Made by a program: the position numbers and the translations under genes
The notes under the pieces: generated by a model
What the model saw: only the letters and a program-made list of their open reading frames with translations
What the model was told of the DNA's origin: nothing
Databases searched by the model: none
Part shown: piece by piece, positions 11,472 to 23,824 of the stretch
Position numbering within the stretch: position 1 is the first letter of the stretch
Layout of the letters: each line of letters begins with the position of its first letter
NCBI GenBank assembly: GCA_037976565.1
Contig: CP137675.1
Span: 17,436,813 to 17,500,812, forward strand
DNA: 64,000 bases
Direction: 5' to 3'
Origin: Mesocentrotus franciscanus
Taxonomy: Eukaryota > Echinodermata > Echinoidea > Camarodonta > Strongylocentrotidae

Positions 11472-12819
11472 GGAGCACAAGTTTGTTCCATTTATTTTTC
11501 CTCGCTATAGCACAGCACGGTACATGAACGATGATGCCATTTACTTTAATGATTTATCAAAATCATGAGGGGAAAGTGTTCTGCATGTGTATGTCTATGT
11601 ATGAAATTGAGTCATCATCAAACATGGTTTTGTTCTAGATTTGGTAGGGAGTATAGCATGATCAGGTATGGCACCCTGCTGCTCACTTTGCTCACTTCTG
11701 TTATAAATGCAAAAGAACATATCTATATATATATATATATACATTTGCATTTATATCATTTTTGTGTTCACCATTATGAAATCATTATATACAGGTCTTG
11801 ACTTGTTACAATTTACTATGTTAGCAAAATGAAAGTTGAATTTACGAACAGCGTTTTGAAAAGAAAAAAAATCACAGCCTCAGTATTGAGAAATACATGT
11901 ATATATGCACTTTCATGATATTACATGTGATATTATTTCACATTTTGACCTTGCCCTTGCCCAACTGAGACAGGGTCAATAAACTTTCAATAAAGATACT
12001 ATTATTTACACAAGGAGATAACTCAGTATTAACTTCTGAGCTGTTGTATTATATAGATTAATGTCTTGCTAAAGTACCTCTGTACAAAAAAGTAACATTA
12101 TTATCATCACATAATTATGGGGATAAAAAGAGATTTGATTTCTTCCTTTTAAGATTGATATCTTATCTTTAACGTTGATGAGAAGAAGAAAAAATGCTTT
12201 CACCATGGTTTTTGATCAATATTTTGCTGTAAAATTCCACTGTTTCTTTTACATTTGCTTTTTTCTTATCATACTTAATATTTTAGAGTAATTTTTTTTC
12301 AAAGTCTCTAAAATATTGAAGAGTTCCATTAACAACTCAAGCAAGTGTGAATGTCCTGTTGAAAATGGTTTAACAATTCCCACCATCAGTATAGCTTAGA
12401 TAGAATGTTATGATAAGGTCACTTATTTAAATTTCTTTCAATGATTAACTATGTGTACATGGCCATAGTGAGACTACTATCTATTATGATATGACAAATC
12501 ATTGTATCATGTGTCATTTTTCACAGGTTTGAGGGTACGTGCCACCTATTGATAATGCCATTGATAAAGTCTATTTACTTTTGTCTTGCAGCACAAAGGG
12601 CGGCTATTCATTCGGTTTAATTAACAGGCGACTATTGCTCTGCTGCCAAGTTTAAATACTGAACAAATTACTAGTAGTAGTAGACTTTATAGGATAACTT
12701 GTTTAGCACAGGGCTTATCTTCCACAAGGACCATCTGGGTATACTGATATACTGGGGTGTGCAGGTGGGCCACCACACCGGGGTTTCCCCCTACTAAATG
12801 TGAATAGTGCAGTGGGTTC
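11472..12819. other. Intergenic, no gene seen
   Basis: AT-rich sequence with a (TA)n patch near 11,722. No exon or transposon terminus recognised. Confidence 0.4.
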
Positions 12820-13247
12820 TTAAAGGGAACCAAAACCTTCATCCTAAGTTACCTTTATTGTAAAGTATAAACGATTTGAATAAGATTAGTGAAAAATTGA
12901 ACAAAATCAGGCAAGGTATAAGGAAGTTAAAGCTAAAGAAATAACTTGTCACCAGAGGGCGATATTTAATTTGATGACATCATTTGTAGACAACTCTCCA
13001 TGCCTTCTGATCATGGAATTTCACAATTCTTTCATTTTCTTCGTATTCATTTGTGTTCAATAGAATATAGAATATAGAAAATAGAAGTAGAATATCATTC
13101 TGCATTCTACATGTATAGGCCCCTATCTTGTTTTCAGGGGAGTAGATTATCTCAATCACAAGAAAGAAGAAAAAACATGAAATTCCATGAACAGAAGGCA
13201 TGGAGAGTTGTCCACAAATGATGCCATCAAATTAAATATCGCCCTAG
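12820..13247. mobile_element. TTAA element with internal foldback, right end lost
   Basis: It starts TTAA + AGGGAACCAAAACC. Inside, the segment 12,957-13,022 (GGGCGATATTTAATTTGATG onward) is repeated in inverted orientation at 13,183-13,245, giving a ~65-bp stem. No inverted copy of the left terminus is found beyond the second arm, so the right end appears deleted. Confidence 0.6.
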
Positions 13248-14130
13248 TCTAAATGTATACAGGTGTGACTGTTATTAAAGTAATAATGCTATCAATTTTC
13301 ATTTTCATACCTATTCTGCAGGTCAAGTCCAATGGGTCATGGTTGCATAATATTTCCAGATAATCAGCAATTAAAGGTAAGTTGCTACATAGGGAAACCC
13401 AACTTTTATAGCCAGTTGCTATGGATTTAGAAGGAAAGTTGAAAATTCAGATTTATTGAAGGAAAACCAAACAAACTGGAGGAACGATAGAGAATTTATT
13501 TGTTAATGTCACATTGTATTTACTTTTATATTGCTTCACTTTTCATTGTTTTTTTATGTTTTTGTGAAATAAACTGAATTGAATTGAATCAATTGGAAAT
13601 TTCTCTATATTAATGGCAATTTGTTATTGGTGAATTGGAAATGTCACCAGGATAGTTAAACATGGCACAAGCAATAGAAAACTATTTCATTAGGAGCACA
13701 TCTTGGATATTTTGACAATTTGAAGTCATATAACAGCTTCATGTGTGAAGTACTCTTGACTGGGAACCCTTGTAACTGCTTGATTCCATGAAAACAAAAT
13801 ACACAACAGAGTCAACACAAAGAACATTGAAATTATATTGGTTTATTATCTGATGAAAAGCAGTTTCATTTTCAAGCATTAAGTCATTTTCATTAAAAAG
13901 AATTTGATTACGGTACATAATTACTCTCTAATACATGTACAATGTATATCAATGTTAGTATACATTAAAAGGTAAAATTGCAGGAAAAAAAACATATCTG
14001 ATAGCAGATCTTAAGTATTAGACAATTGGCTGTTGTAAAAGATTTGATTGTAAAAGCCAGCAGTACATTATCTTCGACAGATATGAATATATTACAGTAA
14101 TTGATTTGACTAATGTCCACCTATTATCCC
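13248..14130. other. Intergenic with a possible LINE tail
   Basis: No exon seen. The stretch 13,490-13,590 ends GTGAAATAAACTGAATTGAA with GAATT repeats, like the 3' tail of a CR1/L2-type LINE, but carries no coding remnant. Confidence 0.4.
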
Positions 14131-14156
14131 ACTCCCCTCCCCTCCCCTCCCCTCCA
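14131..14156 (-). repeat. (CCCCT)n tract, G-quadruplex candidate on minus strand
   Basis: CCCACTCCCCTCCCCTCCCC and following CCTCC give, on the minus strand, at least four GGGG runs separated by a single A. This fits the G-quadruplex consensus. No gene is attached to it. Confidence 0.7.
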
Positions 14157-14492
14157 TATGTTTTCAATCACATGATGTGCGTGTAGGCCCATACACATAC
14201 ATTACATGTAGTTGTTTTGTTTCCTATTGCCTACTAGTACATGTATATCCCAGTTCCTTTTTGTTCTCTACTCTGTATGCATGTTCCTATGGTTCTGACA
14301 TATTTATTCTAAATGTTTCCTCTTACATATTTTTGGGCTTCCACCCCCCCCCCCTCCCCTATCCACCAAAACATTATTCAAATTTACCCTCTAGATTATC
14401 CTCCACATTTTTAATCCTGAAAAATAGGAAAGTGACTTTAAAAATGCAACCTATTTCTGTGTTAGTCGTGCGTGTACGTGGTAAATTAAATT

Positions 14493-14640
14493 GTTGCTAG
14501 GTAGGACAAACATTATGGCTTGTCCTACCTATCAACACAGAATGTATGCAATTCACATTTCGCCTATTCAAATACAATTATGTGTAACAGGATATGAAAT
14601 AATTTGTAACATTACCAAAATGGCCTAATAATAATAATTA
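14493..14640. repeat. Dispersed repeat with terminal hairpin, copy 1
   Basis: GTTGCTAGGTAGGACAA, a short loop and TTGTCCTACCTATCAAC form a ~17-bp stem. The hairpin and the following ~100 bp (through GAAATAATTTGTAACATTAC and AAAATGGCCTA) recur at 63,705-63,850 with about the same spacing. Confidence 0.7.
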
Positions 14641-14990
14641 CATTCATAGGGCGCTTAATACGGCATTTCTAAGTGCGCAGGTGGTATTGTCTAACTCAGT
14701 ATAATTATTCAACATTTTCAATAGCTTAAAAGCAACAAAATAAAATAAAACATTACTAATACAATACAATTCAGTTGAATGGAATTAACTACTTCTGTGC
14801 GCCTCCAGTATACTATAACTGATTAAAAATGTGGGTTTTGAGAAGGGTTTTGAATGATTCAATGGATGGGGCATTTTGATTATAGGGTGAGGGCAATCAA
14901 TGAAAAGGCACGGTCACCATAACGGGTTTTTGTACGTGGGCCATGAATTAATTGCATTAATTAATTAATTAATTAATTAATTGCCTATTT
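14620..14990 (+). repeat. AAT-microsatellite-linked interspersed repeat
   Basis: After (AAT)n comes ACATTCATAGGGCGCTTAA, a word typical of invertebrate SINE-like repeats, then GAAGGGTTTTGAATGATTCA and AAAGGCACGGTCACC. An ATTA microsatellite (14,946-14,982) closes it. Identification as a SINE relative is from memory and weak. Confidence 0.45.
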
Positions 14991-15563
14991 GACAATGCTT
15001 GCTTTAGTTCTTGTTAAATAATGCTTTCGATGTGAAGTGTAGAGTGAGAGTGATACGTAATTCAAGAGTTTTTGTGACTAAAAGCTTAGAGTCATACACT
15101 CGGAACAGGGAGATTGTGCTCATTATCCATATGTGTGGAGCTCCTCATCGTTGAAAACGTTGTTTGTTACCATGGTAATGTGGCATAAAGGAGCTGTGGA
15201 GTACAATGCCTTGATGCAAGTTAAACTTTCAGTCAGTGGCAGCTTGCGACTGACACGATGCTTCCCTGTATCTACTTCAAAGCTAGGCAGGTATTTCAAT
15301 TCCTTTCTGTCTCCAATCGGTGGCTTTCATCATGCTTTTATTGATCCAACATTATATAGCGAATTGTTTCTTCTGATAGGATAAAAATGAGAAATTGCAA
15401 ATGACTTTTAGTATCCTCCTCTACTACAGGTTTCGGTGTTGAATTGCTGTCTTCTACATCCTTTCCTCTTGAGACCTATTCTTCTTCTATCCAATACTTC
15501 AAAGCCATGTCCAAAACACTCACTTTGGGGCTATTAAAAAGGAAAGGATTTTCAATACCGGTA
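14991..15563. other. No gene seen
   Basis: A short open frame at 15,133-15,384 lacks recognisable domains or splice context and is not supported as a gene. Confidence 0.4.
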
Positions 15564-15897
15564 GGCCCATTTACACATCCCCAAAACCATTTTGAAAAAT
15601 CATCAAAGTTTTAAGACTGCCATTTACATTACTGCAAAAACTCATTAAAAACATTGGTGTTTGCTCATACTGATTATTTGGTGCGTAGTGCACATGCTTG
15701 ACTTGTCGCTACTCTGCGTGTGATTGCACAGAAGCAAGGAGAGTCACGTGACGAAAAACCAGCATCGTAACAAAGTTTTGATTTAAACTGCAAAAATCTG
15801 GGAAATTTTGGCAAATGTTTAAAAAAACACGCTCCAGGGGTGGATTTTTTTATATTGGTTTTTGGCTGTGTTGTTGCTTGCAGTGTAAATGCAGCTG
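15564..15897 (+). mobile_element. CATTTACAC-ended element, copy 2
   Basis: From GGCCCATTTACACATCCCC to GTGTAAATGCAGCT. It carries the family landmarks AAAACCATTTTGAAAAATCA, GGTGCGTAGTGCACATG and GCAAGGAGAGTCACGTG in the same order as copies 1 and 3. Confidence 0.8.
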
Positions 15898-15950
15898 ATG
15901 AGTACAATATTTTCCAAGCAGGAGTGATGGTAATTACCTTTAAACTGATT

Positions 15951-16168
15951 GGCCCGAATTCACAAAGGAGGTTTAACTTAACCCATGGTTTAAACCCTCA
16001 TTTACATAACCCATGGTTTAAAAATGAGCGCAAATAAACGTACCTTGCCTTGTGCGCGTCTAATATTGGACCTCTGACTGTGTTGCGCTTATTTTGCGCT
16101 AATTTTAAACCGTGGGTTATGTAAATGAACCATGGGTTAAATTTAAACCTCCTTTGTGAATTTGGGCC
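15951..16168. mobile_element. Near-palindromic MITE
   Basis: GGCCCGAATTCACAAAGGAG at the left is inverted in CCTTTGTGAATTTGGGCC at the right; the arms extend ~75-90 bp through AACCCATGGTTTAAA, leaving a short GC-richer loop. The whole element is about 218 bp and can fold into one long hairpin. Confidence 0.8.
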
Positions 16169-16257
16169 ATTGACAGTAAAACATGATTTAGAAGGCTAAA
16201 GGAAATACCTTTTTATATTGATGGCTGAAGTGAGCATTATTACACCTTCATGGTATC

Positions 16258-17036
16258 TTAAAGCCCAAGTCCACTCCAAAAATAACTTACCGGTACTTTC
16301 AATAGAACCAGAAAAATCAGACAAACCAATCAAAACAAGTTTGAGCAAAATCGGATAAGAAAGTTATGACTTTTTAATGACATAAAAACTTTGAAAATCA
16401 CTACACAAATTGGCAACTCACTCATGAGTCTGTGACGTATGGTCCTCACTATCCACTAATTATTTTCTTTATATTGATAATATAAATTTCCTATTTTCAC
16501 CCTAAGAATCTTATTTCTTCACACCAGCATCCAAGTTAGATTGTTAGTACCGTAATATGTTTTTGTGTGGATGCACAAACTTAGAGTAATTTTTGTCCGG
16601 TTAAATCATGAAACATTGAATTTTGATAAACTATTCATATAAAAATCAATAATTATGAAATACAATATTCAGAAAATAGTATCAATTCTTCAAAATTCAT
16701 AAAAGTTTTAGGGAGATGTCATGCACGCAATATGATACAAATCATATAACCTGGGCAAAGGCATGGGGAAATCAAGTTTTGGGGATAAAAGGAAAATTAA
16801 TGGGATTAAACTATATAAAGCAATTGATAAGTTGTGAGGACATGATGTCACAAACTGATAACCATCTTGGCAATTTGTGTTGTGATTCTCATTGTTCCAT
16901 AGTTTTACATACTTTTTCAAAAATTCATAACTTTCTTATTAGTTATCCGATTTTGCTCAAACTTTTTTTGATTGGTTTGTCTGATTTTTTTGCTTTTATT
17001 GAAAGTAAGTTTTTTTGGAGTGGACTTGCCCTTTAA
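16258..17036. mobile_element. TTAA element (family B relative)
   Basis: TTAA + AGCCCAAGTCCACTCC at the left and GGAGTGGACTTGCCCT + TTAA at the right. Arms continue inverted for over 100 bp (GAAAAATCAGACAAACCAAT against ATTGGTTTGTCTGATTTTTT). An open frame on each strand within it is incidental. Confidence 0.85.
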
Positions 17037-17353
17037 ACTGTGTTTATTTGCCAAGAAATCAAGAATATCAGATGTACATGTATTACATGTACTGTAAGTA
17101 AGTTATACCAAAGAAAAACAAAAAAACAATCCCAATACTGCAGTGTGGGAATAGTTTGGACCCTAGGCCAAAGTCAAATTGCATCTGAAAAGAGCAACAA
17201 TGTATGAAAAATCATTGTTATTGGCAGTGGAGAAAGATGTTTCCTTTCACACAACCCTTAGATAAAGAAGAGTAGCTTGTGAACTACAGAAGCTACTCCT
17301 ATACAAACCATTTCATTGTTGGAAAGATTAGATTCGTGATAGAAATCCGTGAC
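17037..17353. other. No gene seen
   Basis: Unique-looking spacer between transposons. Confidence 0.4.
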
Positions 17354-17596
17354 CGGTGCGGTTGAACTCCTTTTGGGAATGTGTTCAATTCATAGAGTCG
17401 ATGAGCTTAGTGGCCCATGATGCTAGCTTTCTATAGTCTATTCACATAAATGTATTATGATCTGCTATTAAATGTCGATCACACATGAAAAATGAACAGC
17501 GCGGTTAATTGAACTACTTTCAGGGATGGGCTCTATTCATAAAATAGATGAGCTTGGTAGCTAGCCCATGATGCTTTTTATAGTCTGTTTACATAT
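17354..17596 (+). repeat. Tandem duplication, unit about 143 bp
   Basis: GTGCGGTTGAACTCCTTTTG ... GATGAGCTTAGTGGCCCATG ... TATAGTCTATTCACATA recurs as GCGCGGTTAATTGAACTACT ... GATGAGCTTGGTAGCTAGCC ... TATAGTCTGTTTACATA. The CATTTACAC element begins two bases after the second unit. Confidence 0.7.
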
Positions 17597-17597
17597 T

Positions 17598-17925
17598 GGG
17601 CTCATTTACACAGCCCAAAAACACAATTTTGAAAAATCATTGATTTTTTTATTGTTACTACCATTCACACTACTGGAGAAACCCTTTAAAAAACCATCAA
17701 ATTTTGCTCATATATCAATTTTTTGGTGAGTAGTGCGTATGCGCCACTCGTAGTGCTCTGCATGTGGCAGCATGGAAGCGAGGAGAGTCGCGTGAGCAAA
17801 AATGGATATCTTTAATACCGAAGTTTGCATTTACACTGCAAAAATCGGTGAAGCTTCGGCAGACGTTTAAAAAAAAACACCATCTAGAAAAATCAATGAT
17901 TTTTGGTTGCAGAGTAAATGCAGCT
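17598..17925 (+). mobile_element. CATTTACAC-ended element, copy 3
   Basis: From GGGCTCATTTACACAGCCC to AGAGTAAATGCAGCT, with the family landmarks in order (CACTACTGGAGAAACCC, GGTGAGTAGTGCGTATGCG, GCGAGGAGAGTCGCGTG). Confidence 0.8.
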
Positions 17926-18339
17926 ATTTTGAATTTCTAATGACCATCGCACAGGAAGCATTGTTCAACTGTGTTCATTGATCAGTTAAAGAAATCATGT
18001 AAACAGCAAACGTTACATGCCATGACATTTGCACATGAGGAGTCATGCTCATGTTCTAGCTATACTCTCTCATCAGTTTGAGATTCAATGATTTGCTTTC
18101 ATCCTGTCAGTGCCTTGATATGGCTAAAAATGTAACTTGATGGACATGACAGATTAAGGTTAACGACAATAGCTTTGCTTAGCAAATTCAACAAAACAGA
18201 GCAACTGAAACGCAAGAGACATGTGATGTTGAGCTTTCATTGGCATCGTTAGCATCCATAAAAGGTCGCAAGAATGTTCACTTGAATATTGCTTCTTTAC
18301 TGAAATACATGTAACTTGATGAATTGAAAACACTACTTT

Positions 18340-18778
18340 GACCCCGTTCTCATTCACTTCGTTGGAGCGGTCTAACTAAGACCCGTTCCTCAGGAGCGGT
18401 TCTTAGGTGAGTGAGAACGGTCAAAGTGGTCCAGGAAGTGGACTTCTGGACCGCTCCAGAAGACCACCTCGGGAGGTGGTCTTGAGGAACGGGTCTTATT
18501 AAGAGCGGTTTGGAGCGCTCTAACGGAAGCGTACTTTGAACGGAAGTGGTCTAGTGACGTTGCACGCGAAACATGTAGTACGGTACATACGCTTAGTATT
18601 CGCGAAAAATTTACCCGCTGACCTGAGCTGCCATAGCAACAAGACCACTTTGACTCGTGGAGCGGTTTGAGCCATAAAAAACTGCTCGGAGTGTGAACCC
18701 TCGCAAACCGTTCCTCAAGACCCGTTCCTCTGGAGCGGTCTAACTAAGACCACTTTCAAAGTGAGTGAGAACGGGGTC
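18340..18778. mobile_element. MITE inserted in the LINE endonuclease region
   Basis: GACCCCGTTCTCATTCACTT at the left and AAGTGAGTGAGAACGGGGTC at the right are inverted copies; internal GGAGCGGTCTAACTAAGACC segments are also arranged as inverted repeats. LINE coding similarity stops at its left edge and resumes at its right edge, which defines it as an insertion. Confidence 0.85.
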
Positions 18779-19623
18779 TAAGTTAATTTCATATTGATAC
18801 AATTACACTCAGTGAAACTCATTTAAATGAATCCATATGTGACAAAGAAATTGCAATAAGTGGGTACACCTGTGAATGTTGAGATTGAAACTGATCAGGT
18901 GGAGGAGTCGCCGCCTATATGTTCAGGAACTACTTAATTATGTACATGCAGTTAAACCTGAATTCGTGCCAACAGACGTAGAAATAATTGCAAAAGAAGT
19001 ACATGCACATGAAGAAAATCAAAAAATGTATCATGTTGTAACTTGGTACAGACCTTCCTCGTCGAATTCTGACTTGTTTACTAAATTTGAAGACAACCTT
19101 GAAATGATCGATGGAACTAGAACAGATTTTATCATTCTTGGTGATATGAAGAAAACAAACAGCAAGTGGTAGGCGAAACAGCTCTCTGAGATATTTCATA
19201 TTAATAGATGTGAGCAACTTATAATGAAACCAACTCGTGTAACAAATAACCCAAGTTTATATATTGATTGATTTGAACAATTCCCAGCAAATTCAGACGA
19301 GGAGTATTGTACCGGTATGTAAATATATGGTACACTGTGTCAAAGGGAAACTTCCTTATTGTAATCAAATTCATAATTATAGACTGATGAGGAATTAAAA
19401 AAAAGTGAAGCCTGACACTATGCAAAATATTATTTAACGTATTAATTTTGATTGTATACAAGAATTTGTTTTTCCCCAAAAGGCGTATGGATCATTTGAG
19501 AGTAAATAGAATTCAAAATTGGATGACATAGCACCCATTAAATTTATACGAATCAAGAATAAGACATCAAAATGGATGAATCAAAACATCCTAGATCTGA
19601 TTAAAGAGAAAAATGCTGCCATA

Positions 19624-20904
19624 TTAAAGTGAAGGTTCGTTGAAGTTTGGAAAAAGGCAAATCACGCCTCTACAGATTGCTGAGAACATTAACAAAATGA
19701 CTAAAGTACTTTTTAAGCCCTCACTATTGTGAGGAATAAATTAAATGCAATTTTGATACCCTTTCCAAAACCCACTCACCGTAGTGAAATGACAGCGTTA
19801 TTTACATGCGATAAAATGACGTCACACTATGAACAACCTACAATCACACATTCGGGACAATGTTGGATACCCATTGCAATTTTTAGATATGGGTTAACGT
19901 TGTTTGTATATTTACCGCCAGTGGTGATATTTACTTTATTTTAGGCACTTTGAATGAGATACATTGAATAAATAATACTTTATACAAATGTGTATTTGAT
20001 TTTTATATTATTTACCGTCACATTTGAGCATAAAAATCTGAAAAATAATCACATTCTGAGGGCAGCTCAGCGTGTATGTGTCGGATCTGGGAGTGCCTAG
20101 GACATTTTGCATGCTGACCTAACGACTCTTCTGGAGCAAAATAGGCGACAAATTTACATATAATTGTCCAGATATTCATTACGAAAATGTCAGATTAGGC
20201 CGATTAGTTTAGATTTTTGATAGATAAATGGGGAAGTGGAAGTCGAGAGAAGACGTAGGTCAGTCCGGTTCGCGATTCACAGCTAGCTCAAGCGCCAGGC
20301 CGGCTGGCTGTAATATGCTGGCAAGCAAGCTGCGCTGGATGCAGGCAGGTTGTACGTACGTACGTACGCGTAAATACTGCACAGACGGGCCTACGCTATA
20401 TACGGTATACCTGAACGTGAACGCTACATCGACGTTTAGGGAGTTATAAAATTGATCAGACTTAGAGCTAAGATTAAGAACCAAAGGTACTTCCTTCTTC
20501 TATATCTCCTCAAAACTCAAATCAAGTATGTTTTCGTCTATATCGATATTTCCAGGGTGACTTTGATGAAGGTAAACAACGTTGGGTATGAATGGGTACG
20601 GTACTCAATCGTCAATGCAATACAGTGAATTGCATGCAAACTGCATCGCGCACCGTCGCCAATCATTTCAGCTGAGCGGCCCATTGTACTAATTGTTCAT
20701 TTTGCTACGTCACTCAAAAATCAGCTGACTTACGATGTTTTCGGGGTCTCGAGTGGGGTGATATTTCGTCAAGTTTAATCAACTTTTATAATTTTCGCAC
20801 GAATTTACAAGTTACACAAATGTGATAGTTTTACTCAGTGTAATATTCTGATTGCAATGATACCAAATTCAGTCAAGTTCAAAATCAATGAACCTTCACT
20901 TTAA
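19624..20904. mobile_element. 1.3-kb TTAA element inserted in the LINE linker
   Basis: TTAA + AGTGAAGGTTCGTTGA at the left and TCAATGAACCTTCACT + TTAA at the right. LINE-like protein similarity stops at the first TTAA and resumes after the second. Inside are a (TACG)n tract near 20,350, a TGACGTCA at 19,817, and short open frames with no recognised domain. Confidence 0.85.
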
Positions 20905-22212
20905 GAGACTGCCAAAAAGTCAAAAGATGTAGCTGACACGCTGGCTGTCATTAGGAAAGCAAAGCGTATGCATATTGGAAATTTTATTGAAAACAGCTCT
21001 GATTGCAAATCTCTACTTTCATCTATGCAGCAACTTTTACATACTAAGAAGAAAGTTTGCAATAACATTCCACAGTTACTTATCAATGATGAAATTATCC
21101 ATGACCATAAACAAATTTTGAATGAATTCAATGACTATTTTGTTTCAGTTGGTAAAAATATACAATTCTTCTCGAAATATGATGTATAAGAATTATTGTT
21201 CTGATGTTTACGCTGGCAAATTCAATTTTGCTGATGTTTCCGAAAGCACGGTTAAAGATAAAGTAGAGTTCTGGTCATGCAATTACATTGTGAAAGAAAC
21301 GGTGTGGAATCGATCAGAAAAAGTTGATCATGTAGCATATAAGTATTGGTGTGTATTGCAAGGTTCTTGAATCATCAAAGTGATAAGAAATTCGGCCCAG
21401 TCTTGGTAAAAGTAACAAGCACTGTACACAGAAAGATGTATATGGGACGACACAAACATGTGGCATGAAAATGCGGTCCTCATTTTTAAGCTGTTACATG
21501 TCATATTTAGAATATGAAGGCATTTGAAGTAGAGCCATACTTTTCAGGGAACATTTTTTCTCTGATGTTCTTCCACACTTGCATAATAACAATAAAAATG
21601 CTCACAAATTATTTTTCACCTCTTTCCAGAACTCAAAAGACATTTCTGACAAAAAACAGCAACAGGTCCAGATGAGATCCCAGCATTGTTTATAAAGATG
21701 ATTGCACCATATATTGCCGAACCAATGTGTCTCATAATCAATATTAAAGTCTTTGACTCAAGGAATTGTACCACTTTGATGGAAAATGTCATGTGAAACT
21801 CCCAGGAAAAGCAATTACAGACCATGGAATATCGGTTAGTCCAGTACTAGCAAAAGTGATCAAGTATAATTGTTTTCAAGCAGATATAGATGGGGCTGAC
21901 CATTGGGAGGAGAGTCAATAGACTCTTGGTTTACAATAAAATTCTCTGTTAATTATTTACTTCTGATTTATTATTGTTAATTTTTATTTTTCTGTACATT
22001 ATAATAATTTATGTTTGATTTCTTTTCTTTTTTTCTTTTCCTTTGTTTTGATTTTATTTGTTTATTTTTGCATGTGTTTTTGTTTTGTTATTTTTTTTAC
22101 TGGCTTTTGTTGGTATTATAATTTGTATGTATTTATGACTGACTGACTTTCCTCAAAACAGCTGTTTTGGCTGAGTGAGTTACCGTGCTTAAATAAATAA
22201 ATGAAATGAAGG

Positions 22213-23824
22213 GAAAAACAGGGAATTCCCGTAGTGACTTTTAAAAGCTACTTTTTGAAAATAACAAATAACCAAACAATGGAGGCAGGCGGCGATAAAA
22301 GGAAACAGTGGGCGGAAACGAGATAATAGGAATCAATTTTATGTGGCTTACATAAAACTGCACATCAACTTACTCACGACATGAATGTCACACATGATTG
22401 GCATCATACAAAGACACTCTCTGGCACATTCTAACATTTCTTTTGTCAAGTGTACATTCAAAGACAGGGTAGGGCATCTATTATTGCAGCTAAGATATGT
22501 CACTTACCACACTAATTCAAACTCTTCCCACACTAATTCAAACTCTTACACTGAAATACAAGGTATTCTTGCTGGTATTGCCACGTCAACAGACATGTAC
22601 TGCTCTGATTGGGCCTCATCAGGTGAGACACTGTAATGAAAGAAGCACATGGATTGCATCATGGTCTCATTGGTGAGATACCTTTTTCAGATTGAGTAAT
22701 GAGAAGCTGCAGATGTTACTTGTTTTTAAAATTAATCACGATGATCATAATCATTTGATATGGAAGTTCTGATAAAGGTAACTCATGCTTTTCTTCATAT
22801 TTCCTAGTCCACTGCCTGGACTGTTTCCTTGTCGCATGCCCAATCAGCTAAGAAAACAACACACCCTCAACGCTAAAACGGAGACAGTCCTTGCCTTTCA
22901 TCCTTACCTTTCGGCGGGTGTATTTTTGTGGGTCACGTGATGTGTGTGGGATGTGTGGTAGGGAGGAGGACATAGATGATTGAAGAATACGAAATATATG
23001 AAAAACAGACAAACTGTGGACTACATATTTCCATGTTCCATTTCTGTATCAGGTGTTTGTTATTATGAAGGAACTTTTGGGATGATCATCTACATAAGAT
23101 TCCAAGAAGAAGAGTCACCTTGCAATGATGAAAGAGCTTTCATAATTTTCTGCAGCAACCTTTCCATGGAAAAAAACTACTGTTGGAGTTGAAAACTGCA
23201 CCATCCTTTCAAGTGTTGATATCAAGTTGAAAACTTATCTTTATTAGCAATGCTTGACACAAGGATATAGCACTTACCTGTACATGTATATCTGGACTCT
23301 TGTTTCACCTCATTCTGTTTTGCCTGGTGCACCTTGGAAGATAAATTTGTTATTATCATCTTCGATCTGATGTTGACTTTCTCTCTTTCTCTCTTTTCTC
23401 CACTGCTCTACCCACCTCCTCTGCTTACCTACCTTTGGTCCTCTCCGACTCTCTTGCTCTGTTAGTCTGTTGGCATCCTCATCTTACAAAACTTTTGAAG
23501 TTATTTCCCCAACTAAAGCTGTTATGAATGTAGTTTACTATTACTGTGATTGTCTATGATTATGATTATTTCTTTTTGTAAATTGATCTGTAAACTTTTT
23601 CCAGTGAAAAAAAAATGCATTAAGTATTTATTTCATGCATTTCATTTCATATAAAATGCCTATTCTATGCTAGAAATGTAGTACATTTGAACAATAGTTT
23701 CCACTTTCCAGTGTACTTATGAAAGGAATAAGTCCTAAAGATATAAGTTTTAGGGTTATCACAATGTGCTATCAGAGTGCCATCAGTATCAGTGCTATCA
23801 GACTTATCAGTGATATAAGTGCTA
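22213..23824. other. Intergenic, no gene seen
   Basis: Small open frames near 22,385 and 22,980 have no recognisable domain. A CT-rich patch lies at 23,375-23,460. Confidence 0.4.

Larger units (their letters stand above)
18236..22212 (+). pseudogene. CR1/L2-like LINE, decayed and twice interrupted
   Basis: Pieces of one LINE ORF2 are found in order on the + strand. Endonuclease start: GRKNVHLNIASLLKY and LDELKTLL (18,256-18,338). Endonuclease continued: ITLSETHLNE (about 18,805), GGGVAAYMF (about 18,900), VVTWYRPSSSNSDLF and DFIILGDM (to 19,150), MKPTRVTNNPSLYID (about 19,225-19,270). Linker: SKWMNQNILDLIKEKNAAI (to 19,623). After an insertion: LAVIRKAKRMHIGNFIE and ILNEFNDYFVSVGKNI (20,945-21,170). 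RT start: TATGPDEIPALFIKMIAPY (21,650) and, after a frameshift, SVSPVLAKVIKY. The RT catalytic core is missing. A tail with AAATAAATAAATGAAATGAA ends at about 22,212. Stops and frameshifts show it is dead. Two DNA elements (18,340-18,778 and 19,624-20,904) lie inside it, and 21,280-21,630 may hold a third insertion. Confidence 0.8.
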
